Positions 23,126-24,110 of a DNA stretch of 24,110 nt are shown one piece after another (positions within the stretch are counted from its first letter, which is position 1; the number at the start of each line of letters is the position of its first letter). The translations under genes were made by a program, and so were the position numbers. Source of the DNA: Ruminococcus sp. AF41-9. Its GTDB lineage: Bacteria; Bacillota; Clostridia; Lachnospirales; Lachnospiraceae. The DNA lies in assembly GCF_003477525.1 (NCBI RefSeq), contig NZ_QUDO01000057.1, forward strand, positions 1 to 24,110, written 5' to 3'. The notes beneath the pieces were generated by a model. It had not been told where the DNA came from and ran no database searches. It saw only the letters and a program-made list of their open reading frames with translations.

Positions 23126-23821
23126 ATGAAGAAGATAAAAAAAGCAGGCAAATATTTCATGACAGTTTTACTGGTAGCTACTTTACTGTTTACATGGTGT
23201 GCACAGAGCACAGTTACCGTATCCGCAGCTTCCAAAGCTACCTACACGATTAAGAAAATAACACAGAAGAAAAGTTATAAGAAAGTAAGTGCCAGCTATT
23301 TATATGAACTTCCACAGTTAAAGGGAAGCAGTGCAGCGGTGAAAAAAATCAACAAATCACTGAAAAAAGACTATCAGAAAGATCAGGAAAACAGAGAGAG
23401 TTTGTTTGACTGGTTTGAGAGCAGCAAAAATTATGGCTATGAACGTGCATTTGTCAGTCATACAACATGCAGTGCATCTTATAATCAGAACGGATATATC
23501 AGTTTCCGCTATGGAGTAAACTGGTATGTTGGAACTGCCGTCTATGCCTATGAATATGGAAAAACTTACAGACTGAGAGACGGAAAAGAACTGGGAATCC
23601 AGGATGTAGTGGCAGGAAAGGCAAGCAATGTCAAGAAAACAATCGCAACCAAATACGCGAAAGAAGTTGCTGAAAGAGGATATTCCTACATTATGAAAAT
23701 GAACCTGTCAGATTTTCAGTTCTTTCTTATGCCAGGGAAGCAGGTAGTTGTATATTTTGGACCAATACAGCCAATGGGAGGACATGGTCCGGCACAGATT
23801 ACACTGAAATCAAAAATGTAA
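23126..23821 (+). CDS. Exported DUF4163/DUF3298 (RsiV/PdaC-like) protein
   Basis: The 231-residue protein has an N-terminal signal or anchor helix (about 11-33, ending VSA). The rest resembles the DUF4163-DUF3298 pair found outside the membrane in RsiV (anti-sigma-V, lysozyme sensor) and PdaC. Matching features are YLYELPQLKGSSAAVKKINK, then SYNQNGYISFRYG, TYRLRDGKELGIQDV, and the last strands FFLMPGKQVVVYFGP with GHGPAQITLK. Unlike RsiV it lacks a cytoplasmic sigma-binding domain before the helix, so it is not an anti-sigma factor itself. It may bind a cell-wall ligand or lysozyme, but that is inference. The ATG at 23126 has AAAAGGAG eight bases upstream; GTG 23117 belongs to that site. The broken gene at 18619 is a paralogue. 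Confidence 0.7.
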   Translation: MKKIKKAGKYFMTVLLVATLLFTWCAQSTVTVSAASKATYTIKKITQKKSYKKVSASYLYELPQLKGSSAAVKKINKSLKKDYQKDQENRESLFDWFESSKNYGYERAFVSHTTCSASYNQNGYISFRYGVNWYVGTAVYAYEYGKTYRLRDGKELGIQDVVAGKASNVKKTIATKYAKEVAERGYSYIMKMNLSDFQFFLMPGKQVVVYFGPIQPMGGHGPAQITLKSKM

Positions 23822-23883
23822 AAATCAGATTACAGACAGTTACATAAAAAGAAATTCCACAATTTTAAGAAGGAGAACCGTCT

Positions 23884-24000
23884 GTCAACTACCCATCACC
23901 TAAAGGTAATGGGCTTGTAACTGCCCAGTCGTAGTAACGGCTTACGCCTCCGACCTTTTATCCCCAATAGGCATTGCTGCCTAAAGTGGCGTTACATCAC
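23884..24000 (-). ncRNA. Omega-RNA (reRNA)-like right end of an IS200/IS605-type element
   Basis: Read on the minus strand, the region after the tnpB stop is GC-rich and structured. It ends in the characteristic hairpin CCCAT.ACC/GGT.ATGGG (23892-23900 with 23905-23913) followed by TAGTTGAC. This is the pattern of IS605 right ends, which form the 3' scaffold of the TnpB guide RNA. The guide would be the next ~16-20 bases of host DNA (23883 down to 23864). Recognition is from memory of such ends. The 5' limit of the RNA lies inside or beyond tnpB and is not defined. Confidence 0.7.
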
Positions 24001-24110
24001 GGGGTGGTTGACAGCACCCTTTACAGACAAGATATACTCATCTGTAACTGTATCAGGTACTAAACTTCCCATGCTATACAGTAGGAATTTTATTACGGGT
24101 AAGATTTTAC
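23992..24110 (-). CDS. tnpB: 3' end of a tnpB (RNA-guided nuclease) gene of IS200/IS605 type
   Basis: A minus-strand frame enters from the right edge and stops at 23994-23992, giving 38 residues (KILPVIKFLLYSMGSLVPDT..., ending AVNHPVM). The catalytic RuvC parts would lie outside the window. The tail resembles the non-conserved C-terminal extensions of Lachnospiraceae TnpB proteins. The call rests mainly on the omega-RNA-like DNA that follows the stop directly. TnpB is the compact RNA-guided nuclease that preserves such elements. Confidence 0.55.
   Translation of the reverse strand, partial: KILPVIKFLLYSMGSLVPDTVTDEYILSVKGAVNHPVM

Noticed and set aside
1..24110. CRISPR array, tRNA, rRNA or prophage genes
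   Set aside because: No regularly spaced direct repeats, no tRNA or rRNA-like segments and no phage structural genes were seen on either strand.

Overview
The window looks like a chromosomal segment from a gut Firmicute of the Lachnospiraceae type (Blautia, Ruminococcus or Roseburia-like). The basis is moderately low G+C, strong AAGGAGG ribosome sites, sugar-uptake modules built on GPH, LacI and CUT1 families, and many small exported proteins. The genus is an inference. No rRNA or tRNA gene was seen.

Left part (1-4460): a xylo-oligosaccharide-type locus. An AraC-family regulator (92-889, minus) lies divergent from a GPH sugar:cation symporter (1186-2556) and an intracellular GH43 beta-xylosidase (2697-4342). 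The regulator has lost the end of its second DNA-binding helix-turn-helix, and a foreign gene start lies just past its stop. The GH43 gene carries a one-base deletion. Related hairpin repeats sit in the intergenic gaps, and a cre-like site precedes GH43.

Middle part (4700-11500): an alpha-glucoside-type locus. It holds a GH13 glucosidase, a LacI regulator, and a solute-binding protein with two CUT1 permeases but no ATPase gene. Two copies of a 17-bp near-palindrome flank the binding-protein promoter and are probably the LacI operators. Two strong hairpins separate the binding protein from the permeases.

Transporter part (11500-18440): a MATE exporter; a CDF metal exporter preceded by what I recognise as a NiCo (cobalt/nickel) riboswitch with a 17-bp terminator stem that overlaps the aptamer; and a three-gene ABC-2 exporter operon.

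Right part (18440-23820): a run of exported or membrane proteins, including a rearranged pseudogene and a DUF4163/DUF3298 (RsiV/PdaC-like) protein. Three near-identical promoters of extracytoplasmic-function (ECF) sigma type (AAAAC, 17 bp, TGTC) lie within 1 kb here, which suggests a cell-envelope stress regulon.

Right edge (23884-24110): the right end of an IS200/IS605-type element, with the tnpB 3' end and an omega-RNA-like 3' hairpin on the minus strand. Both window edges therefore appear to be touched by mobile DNA.
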